A DNA stretch of 64,000 bases from positions 186,001-250,000 of the forward strand of contig NZ_JAFFOB010000015.1 of NCBI RefSeq assembly GCF_016918935.1, read 5' to 3'. The notes beneath the pieces were generated by a model, which had not been told where the DNA came from, did no database searches, and saw nothing but the letters and a program-made list of their open reading frames with translations. Shown in pieces: positions 17,384 through 25,874 of this stretch. Both the position numbers and the translations under genes were made by a program. Every line of letters begins with the position of its first letter. Position 1 is the first letter of the stretch. The DNA comes from Roseitranquillus sediminis. GTDB lineage: Bacteria > Pseudomonadota > Alphaproteobacteria > Rhodobacterales > Rhodobacteraceae.

Positions 17384-18723
17384 CAGTCGTCCTTGGGCAA
17401 GGGAAACACGATCCGGCATTCGGCGCCGTCCGAGTGCAGCGTGAATTCCGATGTGCCATCCAGCATGTGCGGCACGCTCCGCTTGATGATCTCGGCTCCG
17501 AAGCCGCGAATGGGCGTCAATTCATCGATCTCCACCCCCGTCTCACGCCAGTGGAAATGAACATTCCCGCCATTGCGTTCCACGCGCCACGTCACGGCGA
17601 CGCGGCCGCCAGATTTGAGCGCGCCGTACTTGCCGGCATTCGTGGCCAGCTCGTGCACCGCCATGGCGAGCGCCTGTGCGTTATGCGGGCTCAGGCACAG
17701 GAACGGCCCGTCGGCGGTGTAGCTCACGCCGCGTTCGGCGCCGACCGCCTCCAGCTCCACGCGCACGATCTTGGCCAGCTCGACCTCGTCCTCCGGGCTC
17801 TTCAGCAGCAGATCCTGCGCACGTCCCAGCGCCGCGACCCGCGACATGAACGCGTCGAAGAAGCCGTCCAACGTGTCGTTGCGCCGGCGCGTCTGGTTGG
17901 CGAGCGCGCGGACGTTGTTAAGTATGTTCTTCACCCGGTGCTGCAGCTCGGCCATGAAGACCTGCTGCCGCCGCTCGTGCTTCCGCCTCTCCGTTACGTC
18001 GCGGATCGCGAGGATGATGAGGTCGAGGTGGTCCAGCCTGCGGCCGTTCAGCATCATGGTGCGACGGCCGAGTCCTTCAAAATCGTGCTCGACCTCGTAG
18101 TCGTCGAACGACCATTCCTCCGGCAGGATCCTTTCCAGCACCTCGCGCAGATCAGGAATGTTCCACTGGCCGTTGCCGAGCTCGTAGATCTTGCGGCCCT
18201 CCGTCTCCTCCGGCGTGACATCGAACTGCTCGTAGAACGGCTGGTTCGCCGAACGCACGCAGAGATCCCAGTCGAGAATCAGAAGGCCCTCACGCACGCT
18301 GTCGATCAGCTTCTCGCCGAACTCCCTGCGGCCCTCGATCTCGTCGCGCTGGCGCTCGCTCTCCGTGATGTCGTTGATTGCGAGGACGATGCGGTCGCCA
18401 CGCTCGGGACGATGCATCCGCCGCGCGTTCAATAGCATGATCCGCTCGCCCAGTTGCTCGAAGTCATGCGCGACGCGATAGTCGTGCACCGCCTCCTGCT
18501 CGCTCAGCACCTCCTGCAGCAGCCGGCGCAGCTCGGGGATGTTCCACTGTCCGTTGCCGAGGTCGTAGAGCCGGCGCTTCTCCGTCTCCTCCGCCGTCAC
18601 GGCGAAGGCCCGGCAGAAGGCCTCGTTCACCATTTCCACCTCGAGGTCGCCCGTCAGGACCACGATTGGCTGCGACACCGTCGCCACGATCTGCTCCGCG
18701 TAGCGGGTGTCGCTCGATGACAT
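17383..18723 (-). CDS. HWE-family sensor histidine kinase with tandem PAS domains
   Basis: A 446-residue soluble kinase. The start at 18723 (MSSSDTRYAEQ) follows a very strong ribosome site, AGGAGGAGG. Two PAS domains (about 1-125 and 130-245) share an almost duplicated core: GNGQWNIPELR and GNGQWNIPDLR, HDFEQLGERIMLLNARR and HDFEGLGRRTMMLNGRR. The dimerisation/phospho-acceptor helix is AELQHRVKNILNNVRALANQ. The ATP-binding domain has HELATNAGKYGAL and the WRE of HFHWRETG that names the HWE family. No membrane segment is seen, so the signal is probably cytosolic. It is co-translated with the downstream response regulator and divergent from the SRAP gene. Confidence 0.93.
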   Translation of the reverse strand: MSSSDTRYAEQIVATVSQPIVVLTGDLEVEMVNEAFCRAFAVTAEETEKRRLYDLGNGQWNIPELRRLLQEVLSEQEAVHDYRVAHDFEQLGERIMLLNARRMHRPERGDRIVLAINDITESERQRDEIEGRREFGEKLIDSVREGLLILDWDLCVRSANQPFYEQFDVTPEETEGRKIYELGNGQWNIPDLREVLERILPEEWSFDDYEVEHDFEGLGRRTMMLNGRRLDHLDLIILAIRDVTERRKHERRQQVFMAELQHRVKNILNNVRALANQTRRRNDTLDGFFDAFMSRVAALGRAQDLLLKSPEDEVELAKIVRVELEAVGAERGVSYTADGPFLCLSPHNAQALAMAVHELATNAGKYGALKSGGRVAVTWRVERNGGNVHFHWRETGVEIDELTPIRGFGAEIIKRSVPHMLDGTSEFTLHSDGAECRIVFPLPKDD

Positions 18724-18840
18724 TCGTGTTACCTCCTCCTTCGTAACGAGGGAACTGCGCCGGCTGTTCCCGCCACGCCCGGTCTGACTGCCCGCCGACC
18801 TAGGTCCGACGACATCGGGAATCATATTGAAAAGTTGCAC

Positions 18841-18884
18841 GAACTTGCATATGACGCCTTCCATTCTTGTACGAAGTTGCAAGA
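18841..18884. repeat. 44-bp TTGCAAG-rich dispersed element, copy 1
   Basis: GAACTTGCAT (18841-18850), a 13-bp spacer, and a 21-bp arm at 18864-18884 beginning TTCTTG and ending TTGCAAGA. On the opposite strand the same layout, with identical spacer length, occurs inside glyS at 47109-47152. A further TTGCAC half lies just outside at 18834-18839. The element ends 9 bp before the SRAP start codon, in the divergent promoter region with the HWE kinase, so it could also serve as an operator. Confidence 0.6.
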
Positions 18885-18893
18885 ATCCGGCGC

Positions 18894-19550
18894 ATGTGCG
18901 GACGGTTCGCGATCACGCTGCCCCACGATGCGATGGCGCAGCTCTTCGACGCGCTCCCGGCGAATGACCTGCCGGAAGTGCCGAATTACAACGTCTGCCC
19001 CACCGATCCGATACACGTCGCCACCGCCGGCCGCCGCCTTGTCTCGATGCGCTGGGGCCTGATCCCTTCGTGGTACGAGGCGCCGAACGACGGCCCGCTC
19101 CTCATCAACGCCCGTGCGGAAGGCATTGAACATAAAGCGGCTTTCCGGCAGGCCGTGCGCGAGCGCCGCTGCCTCGTCCCGGCGAGCGGCTTCTACGAAT
19201 GGACCAAGGACACCGACGGCAACCGCCTGCCGTGGTACATCACCCGCCGCGACGGCGCGCCCATGGCGCTCGCCGCCATCTGGCAGGACTGGGGCCGCGA
19301 AGGCGAACGCCAGCCCACCGTCGCCATCGTCACCACCGCCGCCAACGCCGAAATATTGAGCCTTCACAACAGGATGCCCGTCATCCTCGAGCCCGTGGAC
19401 TGGCCCCTCTGGCTGGGCGAGGCGGGCCCCGGCGCGGCCCGGCTGCTCGGCGGCGCCCCCGACGGCACCCTCGACTACCATCGCGTCGACCCGGCCGTGA
19501 ACTCGAATCGCGCCCGCGGTCCGCACCTCGTCGAGCCGCTGGCGGCATGA
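18894..19550 (+). CDS. SRAP domain protein (YedK/HMCES type)
   Basis: Forms a covalent thiazolidine crosslink with abasic sites in single-stranded DNA, shielding them during replication. The start is fixed by biochemistry: Met1 is removed and Cys2 of MCGRF is the crosslinking residue. The reading frame runs further upstream but MCGRF begins at 18894. Other active-site features: WGLIPSWYEAP, LINARAEGI, RCLVPASGFYEW, and the catalytic His region HNRMPVIL. 218 residues, normal. No convincing ribosome site precedes it; the start is 9 bp after the 44-bp repeat. Often SOS-linked in other bacteria, but I see no clear GTTC-N7-GTTC LexA box here. Confidence 0.94.
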   Translation: MCGRFAITLPHDAMAQLFDALPANDLPEVPNYNVCPTDPIHVATAGRRLVSMRWGLIPSWYEAPNDGPLLINARAEGIEHKAAFRQAVRERRCLVPASGFYEWTKDTDGNRLPWYITRRDGAPMALAAIWQDWGREGERQPTVAIVTTAANAEILSLHNRMPVILEPVDWPLWLGEAGPGAARLLGGAPDGTLDYHRVDPAVNSNRARGPHLVEPLAA

Positions 19551-19590
19551 ACGCCCGCGCTGTCCGCAACCCGTTGCCGGGAAACGAGAA

Positions 19591-19977
19591 TTGAAGGCCA
19601 TCCTGCTGCTCCTCGCGTCCGCCGTCGCGGCCCCCGCGCAAACGTCGCTCGGCGCCGACGCCTTCGACGCCCTGACCCGCGGCCGCACCTTCCTCTACTC
19701 CGAGCAGGGTGTGCCCTACGGCGCCGAGGACTACCTGCCGAACCGCCGCGTGCGCTGGTCCTACCTCGACGGCGCGTGCATCGAGGGCGAGTGGTTCCCG
19801 GCGGGCGACATGATCTGCTTTCGCTACAACGCGCTCGACGACCTGCAGTGCTGGACCTTCTATCGCCAAGACGGCCGCCTCGCCGCCCGCTTCGCGGGCG
19901 ATCCGCCGGAGCGCGACCTGACCGCCGTGGAGCAGACCGATCCGCTCGTCTGCCCCGGCCCCGACCTCGGCGTCTGA
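19591..19977 (+). CDS. Small exported protein of unknown function
   Basis: A 128-residue protein starting at a TTG (19591), which yields a clean signal peptide MKAILLLLASAVAAPAQT with likely cleavage after ALA/AQ. The mature part has an aromatic core (FLYSEQGVPYGAEDYLPNRRVRWSYLDG) and three cysteines (ACIEGEW, MICFRYN, LQCWTFY) plus a fourth near the C-terminus (LVCPGPDLG). This fits a disulfide-bonded periplasmic fold. I recognise no named family. It follows the SRAP gene by 40 bp and is convergent with xseA. Confidence 0.75.
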   Translation: MKAILLLLASAVAAPAQTSLGADAFDALTRGRTFLYSEQGVPYGAEDYLPNRRVRWSYLDGACIEGEWFPAGDMICFRYNALDDLQCWTFYRQDGRLAARFAGDPPERDLTAVEQTDPLVCPGPDLGV

Positions 19978-19989
19978 GCCGCGAAACGC

Positions 19990-21540
19990 TCAGAAAAGCG
20001 AGCCCTGTGCCGGTGGCTTGCGGCCTGGACGTCGCTTCGGCCGCGCCGCGCCTTCGGGCGCGACGGTGACGTCGCCGTCGCGGAACTGCACCCTGAGGGT
20101 AGTCGCCGCGCGCGCGGCCGCCGCCTCGGTCAACACCTCGTCGCCGGACCAGACGACCGCGAAACCGCGCCCAAGCGTCGCCTCGTAGCCCAGTGACTCG
20201 CGCATCCGGTCGAGCGCCTCGAGCCGCGTCCGCTGTTCGGCCGTGCGTGTCGCGGCGATCCGCGACAGCCGGCGCAGCGCCTCCTCGAGGCGGAGGCGGG
20301 TGCGGTCGCGCTGACGCACGAGGCCCTGCGGCCTGAGGCGCGCGGCGCAGCGCTCGAGCTCCCTCCGGCGCAGCCTCTCGCCATTCGCCACAGCGGACCC
20401 GAGCCGCCGCTGGAGGGTCTCCAGCCGATCATGGCAGCGGTCGTTGCGCGCCTTCAGCGTCGAGGGCCGGAGCACGCTGCCCGCCGCCTGCAGCTCGGCC
20501 CGGCGCCGCGTCACCACCGCGCGCAGCGCCGCCGGCAGCCGTTGCGATGCCCAGTCGAGGCGCTGGCGCGGCGTCTGGGTCAGCGTATCCGGCCGGGGCA
20601 GCGCGCGAGAGAGATCGCGGAGCCGCTGGCCGCGCGTGCCGAAGCCCTGCGCCAGAGCGCGGGAGAGGCGCGCGCCCTGGCCGTCGGCCCAGGCGATCAG
20701 TTCGCGGCGCACCGGCACCGCCATCTCGGCCGCGGCGGTCGGGGTCGGCGCGCGGCGGTCGGCGGCATGGTCGATCAGCGTCGTGTCGGTCTCGTGCCCC
20801 ACCGCGGAGATCAGCGGGATCTGCGACGCCGCCGCGGCGCGCACCACCGCCTCCTCGTTGAAGCCCCAGAGGTCCTCGATGGAGCCGCCGCCGCGCGCGA
20901 CGATCAGGAGGTCGGGCCGCGGGATCGGGCCGCGGGGCGCGAGCGCGTTGAACCCGGCGATGGCGCGGGCGACCTCGGGGGCGCAGGACTGGCCCTGCAC
21001 CGCGACCGGCCAGATCAGGACGCGGCGCGGAAAGCGGTCGCGCAGGCGGTGCAGGATATCGCGGATCACGGCGCCGGAGGGCGAGGTGACGACGCCGATC
21101 ACTTCGGGCAGGAACGGCAGCGGGCGCTTGCGCTCAGGCGCGAAGAGTCCCTCGGCCTGCAACGCGGCGCGGCGCTTCTCGAGCATCGCCATCAGCGCGC
21201 CGAGGCCGGCGGGGGCAATGGTCTCGATCACGATCTGGTACTTGGACTGACCGGGGAAGGTGGTGAGGCGGCCGGTGGCGATGACCTCCATCCCCTCCTC
21301 GGGCATGGTCTCCAGCCGCGCCGCCTGACCCTTCCAGATCACCCCGGCGAGGCAGGCGCGGTCATCCTTGAGGTCGAGATAGACGTGGCCGGAGCGCGGG
21401 CGGGAGACGCGCCCGACCTCGCCGCGCACCCGGACGTGGTCGAAGGAGCCCTCGATCGTGCGCTTCACGGCGCCGGAGAGCTCGGAGACGGTGAACTCGG
21501 GCGCGTTGCCGCCGGCGATGTCTTCGATGAGGTCGGACAT
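19990..21540 (-). CDS. xseA: Exodeoxyribonuclease VII large subunit
   Basis: Catalytic subunit of exonuclease VII, which degrades single-stranded DNA from either end. 516 residues. The N-terminal OB-fold ([27 protein letters not shown]), the catalytic-core signatures [35 protein letters not shown] and [28 protein letters not shown], and a long Arg-rich coiled-coil region toward the C-terminus are all present. The start is the ATG at 21540. The small subunit xseB is not in this window. Divergent from purD across a long palindrome. Confidence 0.96.
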   Translation of the reverse strand: MSDLIEDIAGGNAPEFTVSELSGAVKRTIEGSFDHVRVRGEVGRVSRPRSGHVYLDLKDDRACLAGVIWKGQAARLETMPEEGMEVIATGRLTTFPGQSKYQIVIETIAPAGLGALMAMLEKRRAALQAEGLFAPERKRPLPFLPEVIGVVTSPSGAVIRDILHRLRDRFPRRVLIWPVAVQGQSCAPEVARAIAGFNALAPRGPIPRPDLLIVARGGGSIEDLWGFNEEAVVRAAAASQIPLISAVGHETDTTLIDHAADRRAPTPTAAAEMAVPVRRELIAWADGQGARLSRALAQGFGTRGQRLRDLSRALPRPDTLTQTPRQRLDWASQRLPAALRAVVTRRRAELQAAGSVLRPSTLKARNDRCHDRLETLQRRLGSAVANGERLRRRELERCAARLRPQGLVRQRDRTRLRLEEALRRLSRIAATRTAEQRTRLEALDRMRESLGYEATLGRGFAVVWSGDEVLTEAAAARAATTLRVQFRDGDVTVAPEGAARPKRRPGRKPPAQGSLF

Positions 21541-21579
21541 GACGCTTGGTGCCAGCCCCGCCCGGACGGATCAAGCCCG

Positions 21580-21640
21580 GCGCCGGCCCCCTCGGCGGGC
21601 CGCCCGCCCGCCCACCCCGTCCCGCCGAGGGGGCCGGCGC
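21580..21640. repeat. Intergenic palindrome B, perfect 20-bp arms
   Basis: GCGCCGGCCCCCTCGGCGGG at 21580-21599 is the exact reverse complement of 21621-21640. The 21-base loop contains CCCGCCCGCCCACCCCG. It lies between divergent xseA and purD, where a terminator is not needed, so a repetitive element, an mRNA leader hairpin of purD or a protein-binding site is more likely. It shares its loop with palindrome A at 13853-13905. Confidence 0.85.
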
Positions 21641-21696
21641 TTGCCGCGGGTGGCGTCCTCTCCTAGGCAGGGGCCGGAGCTAAGCGAGGCGTCCCT

Positions 21697-22941
21697 GTGA
21701 ACATCCTGATACTCGGAGGCGGCGGGCGCGAGCATGCGCTGGCCTGGGCCGCGATGCAGAACCCGAAGTGCGACCGGCTGATCGTGGCGCCGGGCAATGC
21801 CGGCATCGCCGCGATCGCGGAATGCGCGCGGATCGACGTGCTCGACCCGGCGGCGGTGGTCCAGTTCGCGGGAGACAACGCTGTCGACTTCGTGATCGTC
21901 GGCCCCGAGGCGCCGCTGGTGGCGGGCGTGGCGGACGCGCTGGCGGAGGCGGACATCACCGTCTTCGGCCCGAGCGCCGCGGCCGCGCGACTCGAGGCGT
22001 CGAAGGCCCATACCAAGGAGATCTGCGACGCGGCGGGCGTGCCGACCGCCGCCTGGTGGCGCTTCGACGGCCCCGCCGCGGCGGCGGCGCATGTGCGGAT
22101 GAACGGCGCACCGATCGTGGTCAAGGCGGACGGCCTCGCCGCGGGCAAGGGCGTCACCGTGGCGCTGACGGAGGCGGAGGCGCTGGCGGCGCTCGAGGCG
22201 CTCGACGGGCCGGTGGTCCTCGAGGAGATGATGACGGGCGAGGAGGCCTCGTTCTTCGTGCTCTGCGACGGCGAGATGGCGCTGCCGATCGGCACGGCGC
22301 AGGATCACAAGCGCGCCCTTGACGGCGAGCGCGGACCGAACACGGGCGGCATGGGCGCCTACTCGCCCGCGCCGGTCCTGACGGACGAGATCGCGGCCCT
22401 GACGATGGAGCGCATCGTCCGGCCGACCCTGGTGGAGCTCGTGCGGCGCGGCACGCCCTATCGCGGGCTGCTCTATGCCGGGCTGATGATCGAGGATGGA
22501 CAGCCGCGCCTCGTGGAGTACAACGTCCGCTTCGGCGACCCGGAGGCGCAGGTCCTGATGATGCGCCTCGGCGCGCAAGCGCTGGACCTGATGCAGGCCT
22601 GCGCCGAGGGGCGCCTGGACGAGGCGCGGGTCAACTGGGCCGACGATCATGCGCTGACGGTCGTGCTGGCGGCGGAGGGTTATCCCGGCACCTACGAGAG
22701 CGGCAGCGAGATCCGCGGCCTCGACGCGCTGCCCGAGGACAGCAGCCACATGACGTTCCACGCCGGCACCGCCGAGCGGGACGGTCGGATCGTAGCCATC
22801 GGCGGGCGCGTGCTGAACGTCACGGCCCGCGGCGCGACGCTGGCCGAGGCGCGCGACCGGGCCTACGCGATGGTCGATGCCGTGGAGTGGCCCGAGGGCC
22901 GCTGCAGGCGGGACATCGGCTGGCGGGCGCTCGACGGCTGA
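21697..22941 (+). CDS. purD: Phosphoribosylamine-glycine ligase
   Basis: Second step of purine synthesis: phosphoribosylamine + glycine + ATP to GAR. 414 residues starting at a GTG preceded by GAGG. The N-terminal MNILILGGGGREHALAW, the ATP-grasp core IVVKADGLAAGKGVTVA, EASFFVLCDG, the substrate segment AQDHKRALDGERGPNTGGMGAYSPAP, and the magnesium-binding LVEYNVRFGDPEAQV are all present. Cytosolic, monocistronic in this window. Confidence 0.97.
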   Translation: MNILILGGGGREHALAWAAMQNPKCDRLIVAPGNAGIAAIAECARIDVLDPAAVVQFAGDNAVDFVIVGPEAPLVAGVADALAEADITVFGPSAAAARLEASKAHTKEICDAAGVPTAAWWRFDGPAAAAAHVRMNGAPIVVKADGLAAGKGVTVALTEAEALAALEALDGPVVLEEMMTGEEASFFVLCDGEMALPIGTAQDHKRALDGERGPNTGGMGAYSPAPVLTDEIAALTMERIVRPTLVELVRRGTPYRGLLYAGLMIEDGQPRLVEYNVRFGDPEAQVLMMRLGAQALDLMQACAEGRLDEARVNWADDHALTVVLAAEGYPGTYESGSEIRGLDALPEDSSHMTFHAGTAERDGRIVAIGGRVLNVTARGATLAEARDRAYAMVDAVEWPEGRCRRDIGWRALDG

Positions 22942-23147
22942 TCCGTCACGGACCTCACGCCGCGCAGCGGCGGAGTGCACTCCTGCCGTCGCAAAAAATG
23001 CGTCAGCATCAATAGCTTCAGCTGCCGCCTTCGCGCAGAAAGGCGACTGCGCGGCGGTGCATGCGACGCAGCCATCCAGGCGGTAGCGGAACATATTGGC
23101 GCTTCACCGATTGGTGAGCCAGAACCACCACGCTACGGAGGACGAAC

Positions 23148-24824
23148 ATGGTTTCGGTACATTTGAAGCGGCTGATGATGGGTACGGCCCTGACGCTGCC
23201 CGCCGCCTTTGCAGTCACGCCCGCCGCCGCTCAGGAGGACCCTTGCGTCCAGCTGGAGCAGTTCCTGCAGCAGGATCTCCCTGAAGGCGTCAGCCAGACC
23301 GAGGAGGAGCTGAACCAGATCATCCAGGCGGCCGACCTCGAGCAGTGCCGTGTGGTCGCCGTAGAGATCGGACGCCTGCAGGAGGAGCAGCAGGCCGCCG
23401 GCGAGACCGACCAGGCTCAGGAGACCGAGCAGGCCGAAGGTGAGGTCGCCGCCGAGGGCGAGCTGGCCGAAACCTCGACCGCGCGCGTCCAGCTCGAGGA
23501 CGAGGTCGTCATCGAGGGCCTCGTGTTCCTCGAGCGCACCGCGCCGCAGGTCGACATCGAGCAGGGCGAGACGGAGGTCGTGGTGAACGAGACCGCGCCG
23601 GACGTCACCGTGCGCGAGCAGCCGGCTGAGATCCTGATCCGCCAGGCGTCGCCGACGATCCGCGTCGACATGCCCCAACCCACGATCACGATCGAGAACC
23701 CCGCGCCCGAGATCATCGTGACCATGCCGCCGCCGGGCGTCGATGTGGCGAGCGCGCGTCCTCAGATCGAGGTCCGTCAGGCCGAGCCGACGGTCCGCGT
23801 GACGCAGACCAACCCGAACGTGGAGCTGGAGCTGCGTCGGGTCGAGGAGGGCGAAGAGCCGCAGGGCGTCCAGGTGCAGGACCGCGCCACCGGCGAGACC
23901 ATCGCGCAGGGCGAGCAGCGTCAGGCCGAAGAGGCGCAGGTCAACATGACCCAAGCGCAGGCCCGCGTGAGCTATGCCGCCGAGGAAGGCTCGCAGCAGG
24001 CGAACGTGCAGGTCGAGCGGGCTGAGCCGACGATCCGCTTCGAGAGCGCCGAGCCGACGGTCGAGTTCAGCTCCGCAGGTGATCCGCAGGTGCAGTTCAC
24101 GCAGGTGGGCGAGCCCCAGGTGACCTTCCGCGAGCAGGCCGAGGAAGGCGAGCAGATGCAGGCCGCCGAGGGTGAGCAGCCCGAGGGCGCAGAGCAGATG
24201 CCGCTGGCCGAGGGTGAGCAGGCCGAGGCAGAGATGGACGCCGCGGCGGAAATGGACGCGGCCGGACAGGAGGTCGAGCAGGCCGCTGAAGAGGTCGGTC
24301 AGGAGGCCGAGCAGGCGGCTGAGGGCGTCGAGGCCGAGATGCAGGAGGCTGGCCAGGAGGCCGAGCAGGCAGTCGAAGGCGTCGAAGCCGAGATGCAGGA
24401 GGCTGGCCAGGAGGCCGAACAGGCCGTCGAAGGAGCCGAGGCCGAGCTCGAGCCGGTCGCCGACCCGGTTGCCGAGCCCGCCGCCCAGGGCATGGGCGCC
24501 GGAATGGGTGCCGGCATGGTCGAGCGTGAAGGCTATGCGATGGTCGAGGTGAACGAGGTCGACGTCGAGAACCTCACCGGCACCGATGTCTACGGCATGA
24601 ACGACGAGGACGTCGGCGAGGTCAGCGACCTGATCCTGTCGGCCGACGGCATGGTCGAAGGCGCAATCATCAGCGTCGGAGGCTTCCTTGGCCTGGGCGA
24701 GAAGCAGGTCATGGTCCCCTTCGACCAGTTGACGCTGCTGCGCTCGGAAGCCGGTGACGACCTGCGTGTCTACATCGACGCGACCGAGGAAGAGCTAGAG
24801 GCGATGGAAGCCTACGAAGGGTGA
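23148..24824 (+). CDS. Repetitive exported PRC-barrel protein
   Basis: 558 residues with a signal peptide (MVSVHLKRLMMGTALTLPAAFAVTPAAA, cleavage near 28-31). A region of repeated short beta-strand-like phrases follows (about 110-340: TAPDVTVREQ, SPTIRVDMPQ, PTITIENPAPEIIV, EPTVRVTQ, EPTIRFE and similar). After it comes an Ala/Glu/Gln-rich helical low-complexity stretch with 18-residue tandem repeats (about 386-440), and a C-terminal PRC-barrel domain (VNEVDVENLTGTDVYGMNDEDVGEVSDLI onward, about 465-558). It is very acidic. The ribosome site GGAGG lies 6 bp before the ATG. It probably acts in the periplasm or cell envelope; the specific role is unknown. A strong intrinsic terminator follows. 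Confidence 0.85.
   Translation: MVSVHLKRLMMGTALTLPAAFAVTPAAAQEDPCVQLEQFLQQDLPEGVSQTEEELNQIIQAADLEQCRVVAVEIGRLQEEQQAAGETDQAQETEQAEGEVAAEGELAETSTARVQLEDEVVIEGLVFLERTAPQVDIEQGETEVVVNETAPDVTVREQPAEILIRQASPTIRVDMPQPTITIENPAPEIIVTMPPPGVDVASARPQIEVRQAEPTVRVTQTNPNVELELRRVEEGEEPQGVQVQDRATGETIAQGEQRQAEEAQVNMTQAQARVSYAAEEGSQQANVQVERAEPTIRFESAEPTVEFSSAGDPQVQFTQVGEPQVTFREQAEEGEQMQAAEGEQPEGAEQMPLAEGEQAEAEMDAAAEMDAAGQEVEQAAEEVGQEAEQAAEGVEAEMQEAGQEAEQAVEGVEAEMQEAGQEAEQAVEGAEAELEPVADPVAEPAAQGMGAGMGAGMVEREGYAMVEVNEVDVENLTGTDVYGMNDEDVGEVSDLILSADGMVEGAIISVGGFLGLGEKQVMVPFDQLTLLRSEAGDDLRVYIDATEEELEAMEAYEG
24303..24464 (+). repeat. 54-bp tandem repeats in the PRC-barrel gene
   Basis: Two nearly identical in-frame 54-bp units (24303-24356 and 24357-24410), each encoding EAEQAxEGVEAEMQEAGQ, followed by a third, diverging unit (24411-24464). 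They form an acidic, probably helical, segment. The high DNA identity suggests recent slippage or recombination, so copy number may vary between strains. Confidence 0.9.
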
Positions 24825-25873
24825 GCGCTCTCCGTTTCGGGAAGGGGCCGCCTCCGGGCGGCCCTTTTTCTATGCTGACCCTTCGCCTTGTCTTGGCGGT
24901 CGAGGGCGAGGGCGAGGCGCCGCGCGTAGAACGCCTGCCAGCCGGCGGCGGGCGGATGGCGCAGGAAGTGCGATCGGCGGATATCCCAGGCCTCGGTCTC
25001 TGGGCCGGCAGCCTCGTTGCCGGTCGCGCTCAGCCGGCCGCCCATGTTGTAGACGGTCAGCTCGCTTAGCCAGACGGTGCGCCCGTCCGTCAGCAGGTCC
25101 ACCCGCATCTGGTCGAACTGCGCACCGAGGCGCCTCGCCACGTCCTCGGCCACGTCGAAGGTCGCGGGCAGGCCGCCCTCCCACAGCTTGTCGGAAACGT
25201 CGGCACGCTGGCCGGTGTCGACAAGGCGCATGCCGTCTGCGTCACAGGCGTAGCGGCGGCCGGCCATCTCGCCGAACCGCCCGACGATCTGCACCATCCG
25301 CAGGATCCGCTCGCCATAGGTGTAGAACTTCAGCTCGTGCAGCGTCGTGCCGGGGGCGCCGACATGCTCCTCGACGAACAGGCGGCGCGGGATCTGGGCA
25401 TAGCCCCACTCGCCACAGTAGCCGGCATAGTCGGCGGCGAGCCAGCGCACCGCCTTGCTTCGCAGCTTCGCGCGGTCCAGCTCGCCCCGGCGGACGACGA
25501 GGTTCATCGCGCTGCCGTGGTTCGCCTTGACGACGACGTCGTGGGCAAAGACCTCCTCGGGGATCTGATCGGGCTCGGTTCCCGACCAGAGCGTTCGCGG
25601 CACGACGAGGTTCGGGACGACCCTCCGCGCCCATGCCTTCACCGCGAGCTTGTCCGAGATCACAGGAAAGCGCGGATCGTGGTCGAAGATCTTTCGCCAG
25701 GCGAACTTTTCGTTGACTGTCTGCGGCATCGCGATGCGCGGGCGCCGCCGGCCCCCGTGGCGGTAGGCGAAGCGCGCCGCGACGGGGTGCGAGAGGCAGG
25801 CATGAAGATCGACGGCGAGAAAGAGCGCGGCATCGAACGCGCCGCTGAGCTTGCGCCCGAAGTTGGTGCTCAT
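24812..25873 (-). CDS. TupA-like ATP-grasp protein
   Basis: A 353-residue protein of the TupA-like ATP-grasp family, members of which are associated with polysaccharide or teichuronopeptide-type surface polymer synthesis. Core features: NEKFAWRKIFDHDPRFPVISDK near the N-terminus, VVKANHGSAMNLVV, FVEEHVG, LHELKFYTYGERI and the metal-binding VDLLTDGRTVWLSELTVYNMGG. It ends in a basic Arg/Lys tail whose codons form the terminator hairpin of the convergent gene; the two 3' ends overlap by 13 bp. The start ATG at 25873 is separated by a single base from the stop of the upstream acyl-CoA synthetase, so the two are translationally coupled. The real acceptor is unknown. Confidence 0.83.
   Translation of the reverse strand: MSTNFGRKLSGAFDAALFLAVDLHACLSHPVAARFAYRHGGRRRPRIAMPQTVNEKFAWRKIFDHDPRFPVISDKLAVKAWARRVVPNLVVPRTLWSGTEPDQIPEEVFAHDVVVKANHGSAMNLVVRRGELDRAKLRSKAVRWLAADYAGYCGEWGYAQIPRRLFVEEHVGAPGTTLHELKFYTYGERILRMVQIVGRFGEMAGRRYACDADGMRLVDTGQRADVSDKLWEGGLPATFDVAEDVARRLGAQFDQMRVDLLTDGRTVWLSELTVYNMGGRLSATGNEAAGPETEAWDIRRSHFLRHPPAAGWQAFYARRLALALDRQDKAKGQHRKRAARRRPLPETESAHPS
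24845..24869 (+). terminator. Rho-independent terminator of the PRC-barrel gene
   Basis: GGGCCGCC, loop TCCG, GGCGGCCC, then TTTTT: a perfect 8-bp GC stem with a tetraloop and a T-run, 20 bp after the stop of the PRC-barrel gene. On the other strand the same DNA is coding sequence, the basic C-terminal tail of the convergent TupA-like gene. Confidence 0.92.
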
Positions 25874-25874
25874 G

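Noticed and set aside
18834-18884. LexA box upstream of the SRAP gene
   Set aside because: The GAAC at 18841 is not followed by another GAAC after seven bases; the pattern fits the dispersed repeat better.
22975-23166. Short cysteine-rich plus-strand frame before the PRC-barrel gene
   Set aside because: It runs into the PRC-barrel start, has no ribosome site, and reads like promoter-region DNA.
24303-24464. Repeated block that could be mistaken for a CRISPR or satellite array
   Set aside because: Units are contiguous, in frame and translated, without spacers.
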